Part shown: piece by piece, positions 42,995-52,077 of the stretch
Layout: each line of letters begins with the position of its first letter
Numbering within the stretch: position 1 is the first letter of the stretch
Origin: an uncultured Eudoraea sp.
Lineage (GTDB): Bacteria > Bacteroidota > Bacteroidia > Flavobacteriales > Flavobacteriaceae
Reading direction: 5' to 3'
Length of the DNA stretch: 64,000 nt
NCBI RefSeq assembly: GCF_947490415.1
Contig: NZ_CANLGX010000001.1
Location: 186,001-250,000, forward strand
Translations under genes and position numbers: made by a program
The notes under the pieces: generated by a model
What the model saw: the letters and a program-made list of their open reading frames with translations, nothing else
Databases searched by the model: none
What the model was told of the DNA's origin: nothing

Positions 42995-43740
42995 TAGTTG
43001 ACCCGCTCCGGGTAATTAGTAAAAACCCCATCAACACCCAATTCTCTCAGCTTCGAAATTTGCTCTGTATCATTTACAGTCCATGTGAAAACTTTAAAAC
43101 CCTGACTTTTAATTTCCTGGACATTTTCCCTGGTTAAACTAAGGTAATTGGGGTTTATAGCTACTGCATTCAGATCATTGGCAATGGGAATCGCATCTAA
43201 TGGATCGTCCTCTGTTAGTATGGCAATTTTTATATCCTTATTAATACGGCGCATATTTTTTAGCTCCTCCCAATTAAAACTGGAGATCAGAAAATCATCC
43301 AAAGTCCAGCCCTCATTCTCCATATAAGTCTTAATAAGATTCATTACACCTTCAGATGTACCGGGGCCTTTTAATTCAATATTCAAGGGTACCTTATGAT
43401 TTATTACATCCAAAACTTCGCTTAGCAGCGGAATTTTATGATTCCCTTCAACGGTCAAATTTTTTAGGGCTACTAAATCCAAACTTTCAATTCCACCGCT
43501 GCCATCTGTTATGCGGTCAATTTTCTCATCATGGAAAACGACTATTTCACCACTCGCGATTTTAAAGACATCTATTTCTATCATATCTACATTGAGATCT
43601 AATGCCTTCTGAATGGAGGCAAGGGTATTTTCTGTCTCGTGTCCCATGGCGCCCCTGTGTCCTATGGTTATTAGTGCGTTACTTTTCTCTTTGCAATTCA
43701 TAAAAAAAAGTATAAGTAGTACTGGTATAAACCTTCTCAT
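42994..43740 (-). CDS. Lipoprotein glycerophosphodiester phosphodiesterase
   Basis: About 248 aa. The ATG at 43738-43740 is preferred to the TTG one codon upstream. A lipoprotein signal ends in FFMNC (Cys16). The GDPD domain shows GHRGAMGHETENTLASI, the metal glutamates in MIEIDVF and VVFHDEKIDR, and the C-terminal KVFTWTVND. It hydrolyses glycerophosphodiesters to glycerol-3-phosphate and an alcohol (EC 3.1.4.46) at the cell surface. It lies near convergent glpK-glpF, which handle glycerol. It follows a GH13 gene by 23 nt. Confidence 0.9.
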   Translation of the reverse strand: MRRFIPVLLILFFMNCKEKSNALITIGHRGAMGHETENTLASIQKALDLNVDMIEIDVFKIASGEIVVFHDEKIDRITDGSGGIESLDLVALKNLTVEGNHKIPLLSEVLDVINHKVPLNIELKGPGTSEGVMNLIKTYMENEGWTLDDFLISSFNWEELKNMRRINKDIKIAILTEDDPLDAIPIANDLNAVAINPNYLSLTRENVQEIKSQGFKVFTWTVNDTEQISKLRELGVDGVFTNYPERVN

Positions 43741-43763
43741 CAAATTGAACTTTTGATTACTCT

Positions 43764-45644
43764 TTAATCGGAAAGTTTAAAGATAAAAGATTCTAACGGA
43801 TGAATCTCCACAGTGAATCTACCTATCCCATCACTAACTTTCAGAACCAATTTTGTTTTACCATAAAGGACATCTGAAATATTAAATGAGCCTTCCTTTA
43901 ACTCCCACTCCTCTATTATTTCCGCTGGAATTTTTAATTCAAAAGAATACGATTTCTCTGCGTCAAAATTAGCAATGACAACAAGCTTCTCATTTTGAGA
44001 CCATCGCGCATATGAAAGTAATTTGTAGTTGTAATTTTCAGTATTATCCCTATTGTAATAATGTATATCAGCATACTTACCCATTAATGCTTCACTGCCA
44101 ATTGTAAAGTTGAGTAACCGTTTGTAAAAGTCCCGCAGTTCATTTTCTTCAGGCAGCAATTGGCCTCCATCAAACTTTCTATTGTTTACCCACCTCTGAT
44201 GATGCGGAACTCCTACATAATCGAATATGGATGTTCGGGTGGGGCTGCCAAAACCTGCGTATTCTTTCCCGGGCTCCCCTACTTCCTGACCAAAATATAT
44301 CATCGTTGGGGAAGTGCTTATAGTAGCTGATACTACCATTGCAGGTTTCCCCTTTACCGCACTACCCGCAAAATCCGGACTCGCAATTCGTTGTTCATCG
44401 TGGTTTTCGAGAAAATGCAGCATCTTATGTTCAATATCCTGCATTCCTTTTTGAACTATTGGAATATGGTCAGTCCATCCATGACCCTGCATAATATGCT
44501 TCAGGCTATCGTAGAATTCAACCTTGTCATACAGATAATCCATTTTTCCCTTATGTATAAAAGCCCTATATAAATCTGGGTTATAAACTTCAGCCAATAG
44601 AAAAGCATCCGGATTTTTCATTTTAATATGGGAGTTCATAAAGCTCCAGAATTCTATAGGTACCATTTCAGCCATATCAAAACGGAATCCATCCACCCCC
44701 ATCTCCAACCAATACAAGGCAATATCTTTAAATTTTTTCCATGAATCGGGAATGTCCTTATCCGACCAAAAAGCGTAGTGGGCTTTGTAATCCTTTTGAG
44801 CATATTCATCGGGCAAGGTTTCAAAATCATACGACCCATCCGGCCGAACCCCATAATTAATTTTCACAGTTTCGTACCAATCATTAAAATCCGGCTGGGC
44901 AAGACGTGAACCATTCCCCGTCCATTTTGCCGGATTCTCATCAAATTTACCATCTGCCAAAGGGTGCTTTTCGCCACCAAGAGGTAAGTAACCGTTTTGC
45001 CATACCGGCACTTTGAAGGATTCTTCTGTTATATAATAATAATTGTTATCCTTATGGTATTCTATTGTAGTATCGTCCTTTGCTCCAAATGGTTCTTTCC
45101 CCTTTGGTGTTGACCCGCCTTCGTATTTTCGCGCAACATGATTTGGAACTATGTCTATCAACAATTTTAACCCCACATCGTGCGTTCGCTCTATCAAAGA
45201 TTTAAATTCTTCCAATCGATTAATCGGGTCATCTGCCAGGTCAGGATTAACGTTGTAGTAATCTTTAACTGCATAGGGAGATCCTGCCCTGCCTTTCACG
45301 ACATCCGGGTCATCATTAGAAATATTGTATGCCGTATAATCTGTTACCACTGCATGATGCGGCACCCCCGTATACCATATATGGGTAATACCAAGATCTT
45401 TGATCTCCATTAAAGCCTTATCCGTAAAATCAGAAAATTTACCAACCCCATTTTCCTGGATAGTTCCCCAGGGTTTATTAGTGGTGTTTGTATTTCCGAA
45501 CAAACGTGTAAACACCTGATATACTACTTTTTTATTTGATTGATTTAAGCTCTTCATTTTTTTAATATTTGTCCGTTCTTTTTCCTCAGCACACCCTAAT
45601 ATAAATACAAAGCAACTTAAAATAACCAATACAATCTTTTGCAT
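43764..45644 (-). CDS. Lipoprotein GH13 alpha-amylase-family enzyme
   Basis: 626 aa. Lipoprotein signal with Cys18 (FILGC). GH13 catalytic triad: nucleophile Asp in GVDGFRFDMAEM, acid/base Glu in LLAEVYNP, and the stabiliser Asp in LENHDEQR, with the earlier IDIVPNHVARKY. It should cleave alpha-1,4-glucans or maltodextrins at the cell surface. It starts 1 nt after the stop of the preceding GH13 gene, and both belong to the lacI-pgmB-GH65 operon. Confidence 0.9.
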   Translation of the reverse strand: MQKIVLVILSCFVFILGCAEEKERTNIKKMKSLNQSNKKVVYQVFTRLFGNTNTTNKPWGTIQENGVGKFSDFTDKALMEIKDLGITHIWYTGVPHHAVVTDYTAYNISNDDPDVVKGRAGSPYAVKDYYNVNPDLADDPINRLEEFKSLIERTHDVGLKLLIDIVPNHVARKYEGGSTPKGKEPFGAKDDTTIEYHKDNNYYYITEESFKVPVWQNGYLPLGGEKHPLADGKFDENPAKWTGNGSRLAQPDFNDWYETVKINYGVRPDGSYDFETLPDEYAQKDYKAHYAFWSDKDIPDSWKKFKDIALYWLEMGVDGFRFDMAEMVPIEFWSFMNSHIKMKNPDAFLLAEVYNPDLYRAFIHKGKMDYLYDKVEFYDSLKHIMQGHGWTDHIPIVQKGMQDIEHKMLHFLENHDEQRIASPDFAGSAVKGKPAMVVSATISTSPTMIYFGQEVGEPGKEYAGFGSPTRTSIFDYVGVPHHQRWVNNRKFDGGQLLPEENELRDFYKRLLNFTIGSEALMGKYADIHYYNRDNTENYNYKLLSYARWSQNEKLVVIANFDAEKSYSFELKIPAEIIEEWELKEGSFNISDVLYGKTKLVLKVSDGIGRFTVEIHPLESFIFKLSD

Positions 45645-45645
45645 C

Positions 45646-47535
45646 CTAATTAGATTTTTTGCTGAGTATTAGTACTCCATTATTTTTTAAATGCAATTCA
45701 TTTTTCAAAAGAACTTCTTCTGAGGTAAGAATATCTTTAAATCTATTCCCAATAAGATTCATTTCATTAAAACGTTCCAAGTTTAATGTATAAGGTATCT
45801 CGTTTTTGTTTAGTATTAGCATTACTGTTTCATCTTTATTCTGCCTGAAAATGACATAAACCCCATCCTTTGGGGCGAAATGCGTGGTTTTGCCAGTTTG
45901 AATTGCCGTACTTCCTTTTCGATAGTTCACTAATTTTCTTGTAAACTCCTGCATTTCTTTCTGTTCCCTGGTAAGGCCCTCACCAGTAAAAGCGTTAACA
46001 CTATCGTTTTCCCATCCCCCCGGAAAGTCAGACCGGATAAGACCATGGTCTCCGGGATTATCACTATTATTTAATAAAACTTCAGTGCCATAATAAATTT
46101 GAGGTATGCGAGGAGCTGAGATTATAAATGCCAGTGCCATTTTGGTTTTTTCAAAATCTTCATTCAACTGTGTAAAAAGACGGTCCATATCATGATTATC
46201 TCCAAAAAACAAAATCGAAGAAGGGTCGTAATATGCAAAATCATTGGCAAGTCCTTCATATAATTTTACCAATCCGGAATCCCAATTCTCCTCCGCATTA
46301 AGTGCTTCAATTAATGTACGCTGTAAGGGAAAATCCATTGTTGTTTTAAGGTTAGATTCGTAACCATCTGAATTGGTTACCCCTTGTTGCCAATAGCGAA
46401 CCAAAAGTGGGTTATAAGTCCATTCCTCTCCAACAATATTAAAATTTGGATATTCGTGCATAATGCTCCCGGCCCATCTGCTCATAAATTCCTTATCTGG
46501 ATAAGGATAGGTATCCTGTCTGATCCCGCCAAGTTTTAAAGTCTCTATCCACCAAATACTATTCTGAATAATATAATTGGCCATAAATGGGTTGTTTTGG
46601 TTTAAATCTGGCATTGAGGGTACAAACCATCCATTATCCATTAGATATTTATCAGCTTTTGAAGCGTAAAGATCCTGATTTACCGTGCGCCGGTGATTTG
46701 TAACCTTCGCATCTGCTCCTTCCTCATACTCTGATTGAAAGTTTACCCAATCGTGGAACGGTAAATCTGACATCCACCAATGATTGGCCCCGCAATGATT
46801 GGCAACCTGGTCCATGATTAATTTTATTCCATTTTCCGCCGCTTTCTGCGAGAGCATAATATAGTCCTCCAGATTTCCAAAACGTGGATCTACCCGATAA
46901 AAATCGGTCATTGCATAGCCATGGTACGAAGACTGGGGCATATCGTTAATCAATAAAGGGGTAGACCACAAGGCAGTAAACCCCATGGAAGCTATATAGT
47001 CTAAATGATTAATAATTCCTTGAATATCCCCTCCATGACGCGCATAGTCATCTTTCCTGTTGATCTTTTTTTCAAGAAGTCCTGGGACAATATTTATTTC
47101 AGGATCACCATTGGCGAAACGATCCGGGGTAATTAAATAGATTACATCTGAAGAATCAAAACCCAAATATTCCTCAGATAGTTTTTCTCTTCTGTTTAAA
47201 GGATATGAATAAGAGATTTGATTTCCGCCCTCAGTGGTGAGCAAAATTTCCATTAGACCGGGGAGAGTATCTGCAGAAATCGTAATATCCAGGAATAAAT
47301 AATTCGGATTTTCAGCCCTATGGAAGGCTTCCAGGCTAACTCCATTGTATAGAATTGACGGGGTAGTTGTGCCAATTCCACTACCATGCAACATTAGCTG
47401 TAATCTGGCATTCTTGAACCCCAGCCACCAATTAGGAGGCTCAACCCTATCTATCTGAGCGGATGAAAAAGATACCATCAAAAAGAACATGCCAGTTAAA
47501 ACATTTGATTTTATTAACCATCCAATTTTCATCAT
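45646..47535 (-). CDS. Exported GH13 cyclomaltodextrinase/neopullulanase-like enzyme
   Basis: 629 aa. A signal peptide (FSSAQ, about residue 26) precedes a beta-sandwich N-terminal domain of the cyclomaltodextrinase type (VEPPNWWLGFKNARLQLMLHG), then the GH13 barrel with MDQVANHCG, the nucleophile Asp in GGIRQDTYPYP, Glu in IVGEEWTYN and FFGDNHDMDR. It resembles SusA/neopullulanase-type enzymes that act in the periplasm on maltodextrins. It lies 73 nt after the GH65 phosphorylase and 1 nt before the second GH13 gene. Confidence 0.9.
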   Translation of the reverse strand: MMKIGWLIKSNVLTGMFFLMVSFSSAQIDRVEPPNWWLGFKNARLQLMLHGSGIGTTTPSILYNGVSLEAFHRAENPNYLFLDITISADTLPGLMEILLTTEGGNQISYSYPLNRREKLSEEYLGFDSSDVIYLITPDRFANGDPEINIVPGLLEKKINRKDDYARHGGDIQGIINHLDYIASMGFTALWSTPLLINDMPQSSYHGYAMTDFYRVDPRFGNLEDYIMLSQKAAENGIKLIMDQVANHCGANHWWMSDLPFHDWVNFQSEYEEGADAKVTNHRRTVNQDLYASKADKYLMDNGWFVPSMPDLNQNNPFMANYIIQNSIWWIETLKLGGIRQDTYPYPDKEFMSRWAGSIMHEYPNFNIVGEEWTYNPLLVRYWQQGVTNSDGYESNLKTTMDFPLQRTLIEALNAEENWDSGLVKLYEGLANDFAYYDPSSILFFGDNHDMDRLFTQLNEDFEKTKMALAFIISAPRIPQIYYGTEVLLNNSDNPGDHGLIRSDFPGGWENDSVNAFTGEGLTREQKEMQEFTRKLVNYRKGSTAIQTGKTTHFAPKDGVYVIFRQNKDETVMLILNKNEIPYTLNLERFNEMNLIGNRFKDILTSEEVLLKNELHLKNNGVLILSKKSN

Positions 47536-47608
47536 GGGTTAATTTCTTGTCAAATACAATCTTTATAAAATGATTCAATAAGGTAAATAAATTATCAAAC
47601 AGGATTTT

Positions 47609-49924
47609 TTAAGTGTTTTGTTCTATAGTTTCCTGAGATGGTTTTAAAAGTACCCTTTTGCCATTTACCCGTATAGTCATTTCAGCAGCCCCATCATGTT
47701 CAAAACTAGTCTGATTTTTGGTGACATTAACCTTAATAATCCGATTTCTGAAATTTACTTTAAATGAATACGATTTCCACTGACTTGGAATTTTCGGAGC
47801 AAAAGACAATTTATCATCTTTCATTCGCATTCCTCCAAATCCCTCTACGATACTCATCCATGTTCCCGCCATTGAAGTGATATGTAAACCTTCTTCAACC
47901 TCTTTGTTATAATCATCCAGATCCAGTCTTGAAGTACGTAAATAAAACTGGTACGCCTGCTCCATCCTGCCTAATTTTGCAGCCTGAATACTGTGCACGC
48001 AAGGCGACAAAGACGATTCATGGACGGTAAATGGTTCATAGAAATCGAAATGTCTTTCAAGTTCTTCTAAACTGAAATGATCTTCAAATAAATAAAATCC
48101 TTGTAAAGTATCTGCCTGTTTTATGTAGGGTGAACGCAAAATCCTGTCCCAGCTCCATTTTTGATTAATTGGTCTTTGGGAAACATCAAGATCTTCTACT
48201 GTGATAAGTTCTTTGTCCAAAAATCCATCTTGCTGAAGGTAAATATCCAATTCGTCTGAAAAGGGAAAGTACAAATTTTGTGAAATCTCTTCCCACTTAT
48301 CAGTCTCTGCCGGAGTAAGTGAAGTGCGCCCAATGATCCTGGTATAGTCTTCTTTATACCCTTCTTTTATCTTTTGCAGCTGTTCCAGCGTATATTCCAT
48401 ACACCATTTTGCAAGGTAATTGGTATACCAATTATTATTGACATTGTTTTCGTATTCATTGGGTCCCGTTACCCCAAGTATTACAAACTTGTTTTTGTCT
48501 TTTGAAAATGTAGCTCTTTGTCCCCAGAAACGGGAAATCCCGATTAATACTTCGAGACCCATTTCAGGAATATATGAATAGTCTCCTGTATATCGGTAAT
48601 AATTGTATATGGCAAATGCAATTGCTCCATTGCGGTGAATTTCTTCAAAAGTAATCTCCCATTCATTATGGCATTCTTCCCCGTTCATTGTTACCATTGG
48701 GTATAAGGCTGCTCCATTAACAAAACCCAATTTCTGGGCATTCTCAATAGCCTTTTCCAGATGATTATACCTATACTGCAGCAGATTCCTGGCCACAAGG
48801 TGATCTTTGGTCGCCATATAAAAAGGAATGCAATAGGCTTCAGTATCCCAATAGGTACTGCCCCCATACTTTTCTCCTGTAAACCCTTTTGGGCCTATAT
48901 TTAGTCTGGAATCCGTGCCTAAATAAGTTTGATTTAAGTGAAATATATTAAATCTAATGCCTTGCTGAGCTTTCACATCACCCTGAATGCTTATGTCACT
49001 CATCTCCCAAATTTGGGCCCAGGTTAATATTTGTTTTTCCAATAATTTATCGAACCCAATGGAAGAAGCAGATTTAAGGGCCTTTTTTGCGGCATTCACC
49101 AATTCATCTGGCTGGTGATCTCTGGAAACGGTATAACCTCCATATTTATAAAAAGTAACCGCTTCACCTTGTTTAACCGCATGAGTATATTCATGCCCAA
49201 CCCATAATTCTTTGACTTCTTCTGTAACATCAACAGGGACTTCTGTACCATTAGAAGTTAACTGGCATTCCATAAAAGTGCAAACCTCAAAGTGGGTTTT
49301 CATGGTATGAGCTTCTATAAAAGCCTGTTTCCCTGCAGAACTCACCTTAGTAACATTCCAGAATTTATCGGCCCAATTACTGTCCTCATTGGTAATACCA
49401 TTATCTAAATATGGCACAAAACGAACAGATGCATTTCTATCTACTGGTGTAATTTTATACTTTATAGCCCCTACTTCATCAATATCCAGGCTTAAAAACC
49501 GAATTACTTCAACATCAACTGTAATAGAATTGGGTAATGTAGCGGTGAAATTTCTTTTATACCAACCCCCCTTCATATTGAGTTCTCGCCTGAAGCCGGT
49601 AATATTCGTGCACGTATTAAGGTCTAAAGGCTCTTCATCGACATAAACGTTAATCCCAATCCAGTTAGGTGCATTTAAAACTTTGGCAAAATATTCCGGG
49701 TAACCATTCTTCCACCAACCTACCCTTGTTTTATCCGGATAGTAAACTCCAGCAATGTAGCTCCCCTGAAACGTCGGACCGGAGTATTGTTCCTCAAAAT
49801 TTGCACGCTGCCCCATGGCACCATTTCCAATACTAAAGAGGCTCTCGGAAGATTTTACGTTCTCCTTGTTAAACCCTTCCTCAATTATAGACCATTCGTC
49901 TGCTATTATATATTCTTTATTCAT
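47609..49924 (-). CDS. GH65 glycoside phosphorylase, probably maltose phosphorylase
   Basis: 771 aa, full length, without signal peptide, so cytoplasmic. It splits maltose with phosphate to glucose and beta-glucose-1-phosphate (EC 2.4.1.8). Features: GAMGQRANFEEQYSG, the FHLNQTYLG block, EKYGGSTYWDTEAYC, the catalytic acid Glu in GVTGPNEYENNVNNNW, and a C-terminal domain. Trehalose or kojibiose specificity cannot be excluded from sequence alone. The beta-glucose-1-phosphate product is the substrate of the pgmB product encoded 75 nt upstream, which makes maltose the natural guess. Confidence 0.87.
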   Translation of the reverse strand: MNKEYIIADEWSIIEEGFNKENVKSSESLFSIGNGAMGQRANFEEQYSGPTFQGSYIAGVYYPDKTRVGWWKNGYPEYFAKVLNAPNWIGINVYVDEEPLDLNTCTNITGFRRELNMKGGWYKRNFTATLPNSITVDVEVIRFLSLDIDEVGAIKYKITPVDRNASVRFVPYLDNGITNEDSNWADKFWNVTKVSSAGKQAFIEAHTMKTHFEVCTFMECQLTSNGTEVPVDVTEEVKELWVGHEYTHAVKQGEAVTFYKYGGYTVSRDHQPDELVNAAKKALKSASSIGFDKLLEKQILTWAQIWEMSDISIQGDVKAQQGIRFNIFHLNQTYLGTDSRLNIGPKGFTGEKYGGSTYWDTEAYCIPFYMATKDHLVARNLLQYRYNHLEKAIENAQKLGFVNGAALYPMVTMNGEECHNEWEITFEEIHRNGAIAFAIYNYYRYTGDYSYIPEMGLEVLIGISRFWGQRATFSKDKNKFVILGVTGPNEYENNVNNNWYTNYLAKWCMEYTLEQLQKIKEGYKEDYTRIIGRTSLTPAETDKWEEISQNLYFPFSDELDIYLQQDGFLDKELITVEDLDVSQRPINQKWSWDRILRSPYIKQADTLQGFYLFEDHFSLEELERHFDFYEPFTVHESSLSPCVHSIQAAKLGRMEQAYQFYLRTSRLDLDDYNKEVEEGLHITSMAGTWMSIVEGFGGMRMKDDKLSFAPKIPSQWKSYSFKVNFRNRIIKVNVTKNQTSFEHDGAAEMTIRVNGKRVLLKPSQETIEQNT

Positions 49925-49999
49925 ATTATAATACGTTAAAACCTTTATCTAAGAATTGATTAAAATAGGCAAATAAGTATAATTTGCAGGATAAATACC

Positions 50000-50671
50000 T
50001 TAATTTTTACTCTTTAGTACTAAAATTAGGTCATTTAAAAACCCTAGATCTATTTCAGTGAAGTTATTAAAACCGTGGTCGGCATCAGACAAAATATTCA
50101 CGTCTCCAATACCTATGCTTTCCATACCTGCGGCGTTGGCGGCCTCTATTCCGGCTAGTGCATCCTCAAAAACAACGCAATTTTTGGGTTTTACCCCTAT
50201 TTTTTTTGCGGCTATCAAAAAGACCTCAGGATCAGGTTTAGCTTTGGTTACCTGTGTGCCATCTACAATAGCGTCAAAATAAGACATTAACTCAACCTTT
50301 TTTAAAATTGAAACAGCATTTTTACTTGCAGAACCAAGCGCCATTGGAATTCCTTTCTCTTTAAGATATTCTAAAACCTTGGGCACATCAGGAAGTATTT
50401 CACTTTTGTCCATTTTGGAAATATATTTCAGATAGTCCTCGTTTTTTTCCTGCAACCACAGGTCGAATTGTTCTTTTGAAACGGAAATATTTCCCATTTC
50501 CAATAAAATCTCGAGACATCTTTTACGACTTACACCTTTGAATTTCTCATTATCATCTTCGGTGAATTGAATACCGAGTTCATCGGCCAGATTTTTCCAG
50601 GCCAGGTAATGGTATTTTGCGGTATCGACAATTACTCCGTCTAAATCGAATATAAATCCGGTTTTCTTCAT
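50000..50671 (-). CDS. pgmB: Beta-phosphoglucomutase
   Basis: 223 aa HAD-superfamily enzyme. It converts beta-glucose-1-phosphate to glucose-6-phosphate (EC 5.4.2.6). The nucleophile loop is FDLDGVIVDT with Asp9 and Asp11, followed by the cap-domain signature KGVSRKRCLEIL, then GSASKNA and CVVFEDALAGIEAANAAGM. It is the partner of the GH65 phosphorylase, lies 20 nt after lacI, and together they form the standard maltose phosphorolysis route. Confidence 0.93.
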   Translation of the reverse strand: MKKTGFIFDLDGVIVDTAKYHYLAWKNLADELGIQFTEDDNEKFKGVSRKRCLEILLEMGNISVSKEQFDLWLQEKNEDYLKYISKMDKSEILPDVPKVLEYLKEKGIPMALGSASKNAVSILKKVELMSYFDAIVDGTQVTKAKPDPEVFLIAAKKIGVKPKNCVVFEDALAGIEAANAAGMESIGIGDVNILSDADHGFNNFTEIDLGFLNDLILVLKSKN

Positions 50672-50691
50672 TTGACTATTAATGTGTGTAA

Positions 50692-51723
50692 TTAGTTAAT
50701 TGTAGATTCTCTTTCTATCAGCGTTGCTTCGATAACTTCCGTTCTAAAAGTTTCTTCTTCCAATTCCTTTTCATCATCTCTTTCAATCTTCTCAATGAGC
50801 ATTCTGGCAGCAATTTCACCCATTCGTTCTCCATGTTGGGCAACCGATGTAAGTGCAGGTGTAGCCAGTTTAGACAAAATACCATCCGTAAACCCAATAA
50901 AAGCAACGTCTTCCGGGATTCTCAATCCATTTCGCTGTGCTATCCTCATAGATCTGACTGCAAAAATTTCATTAACACATAAGACCGCATCCAAATTAGT
51001 TGTTGCAAAGAAGGTTTCGCTCATTATTTCATCTTCGAATTGATAAGGCAAACGTAAAATTAAACTTTTATCCAGTTCAAGGTTGTGATCTTTCAGAGCC
51101 TGGTAATAACCTTGAGCTCTTTTTTCACTTACATTCAAATAACTTTCGGTTGTTACCAGTGCAATTCGTTTTCTGCCATCGTCGATAAGTTTTTTTACCG
51201 CCATATAAGCCGCTTCAAAGTCGTTAATAACTACCTTATCACAGATTACTTCATCCGTAACCCTATCAAAAAGAACCAGCGGCATACCCTGATCAATTGT
51301 TTCCTTTAAATGGTGGAAATCATTTTTTAGCTGTGTTTCTGCAGATAGAGCCATAATGAAACCATCAATACTGCCATTTGCCAATAACTCCATATTGATC
51401 ACCTCCTTTTCAAAAGATTCATCAGATACACATGCAATAACATTGTACCCCTTTGTATCTGCAAATTGCTCTATCCCTCTAAATACTGTAGTGAAAAAAT
51501 GATGAACTATATCAGGAATGATTACCCCTATATTTTTAGTACGCCTGCTTTTAAGGCTTAAAGCAATATTGTTAGGTTTGTAGTGGTAAAGTTTAGCAAA
51601 GGCCTGAATTTTTTCTGTTGTATCCTTGCTTATTTCTCGACTGTTTTTCAGGGCCTTCGAAACTGTTGAAATAGACACTTCCAATTCCCTGGCAATTTGT
51701 TTAAGAGTAATCTTTTTTTTCAA
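50692..51723 (-). CDS. LacI-family transcriptional regulator
   Basis: 343 aa. N-terminal helix-turn-helix (ITLKQIARELEVSISTVSKAL, about 5-25) with the hinge YKPNNIALSLKSRRTKNIGVIIPD, then a periplasmic-binding-like effector domain (GIEQFADTKGYNVIAC, LVLFDRVTDEV, AFIGFTDG). The start is TTG (51721-51723); no in-frame ATG precedes the HTH. It is the first gene of the maltodextrin operon and divergent from susC. The palindrome at 51959-51989 is its probable operator. The effector is unknown, with maltose or a derivative most likely. Confidence 0.92.
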   Translation of the reverse strand: MKKKITLKQIARELEVSISTVSKALKNSREISKDTTEKIQAFAKLYHYKPNNIALSLKSRRTKNIGVIIPDIVHHFFTTVFRGIEQFADTKGYNVIACVSDESFEKEVINMELLANGSIDGFIMALSAETQLKNDFHHLKETIDQGMPLVLFDRVTDEVICDKVVINDFEAAYMAVKKLIDDGRKRIALVTTESYLNVSEKRAQGYYQALKDHNLELDKSLILRLPYQFEDEIMSETFFATTNLDAVLCVNEIFAVRSMRIAQRNGLRIPEDVAFIGFTDGILSKLATPALTSVAQHGERMGEIAARMLIEKIERDDEKELEEETFRTEVIEATLIERESTIN

Positions 51724-51862
51724 ATCTTAAAGAATAAAAATATTCCAAATGTTAAAGCAATTAAAATTAGCCAACTTATAAATATATTCTTTTTTAACAT
51801 ATAAAAATGCCCATAACCATTTAAACTAGTATCTTTATAAGCTTGCGGAATAAAAAAAATAC

Positions 51863-51921
51863 TATATTTGTTCCGTTTTTAACAAAGTTTGAACCCATAA
51901 AATAGGGATAACATAATTTTG
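51863..51921 (+). promoter_or_regulatory. Overlapping promoter candidates for susC
   Basis: Two matches to the Bacteroidota consensus: TTG (51843-51845), 17 nt, TATATTTG (51863-51870); and TTTG (51888-51891), 22 nt, TAATTTTG (51914-51921). Both lie upstream of the palindrome at 51959-51989. The 354-nt lacI/susC gap also holds TATCTTTA at 51830. Confidence 0.5.
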
Positions 51922-51958
51922 CCAATCCGATATTGTCAGACTGTTATTTAACAAAAGT

Positions 51959-51989
51959 TATTAACACGAAACCGTTTTCGTTGTTAATA
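51959..51989. promoter_or_regulatory. LacI-type operator palindrome
   Basis: The core ACGAAACCGTTTTCGT (51966-51981) is a palindrome around a central CG with one mismatched pair, the form of LacI/GalR operators. TATTAACA arms extend it on both sides, with one extra base on the right. It lies downstream of the susC promoter candidates, consistent with roadblock repression. Confidence 0.65.
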
Positions 51990-52077
51990 CGTGTTGTTAA
52001 CAGAATGACATTAACATATTTTTTACATAGGTTTAACCTTTGATACTAAAATTAACTAAACTCAAAATTAACTTTTT

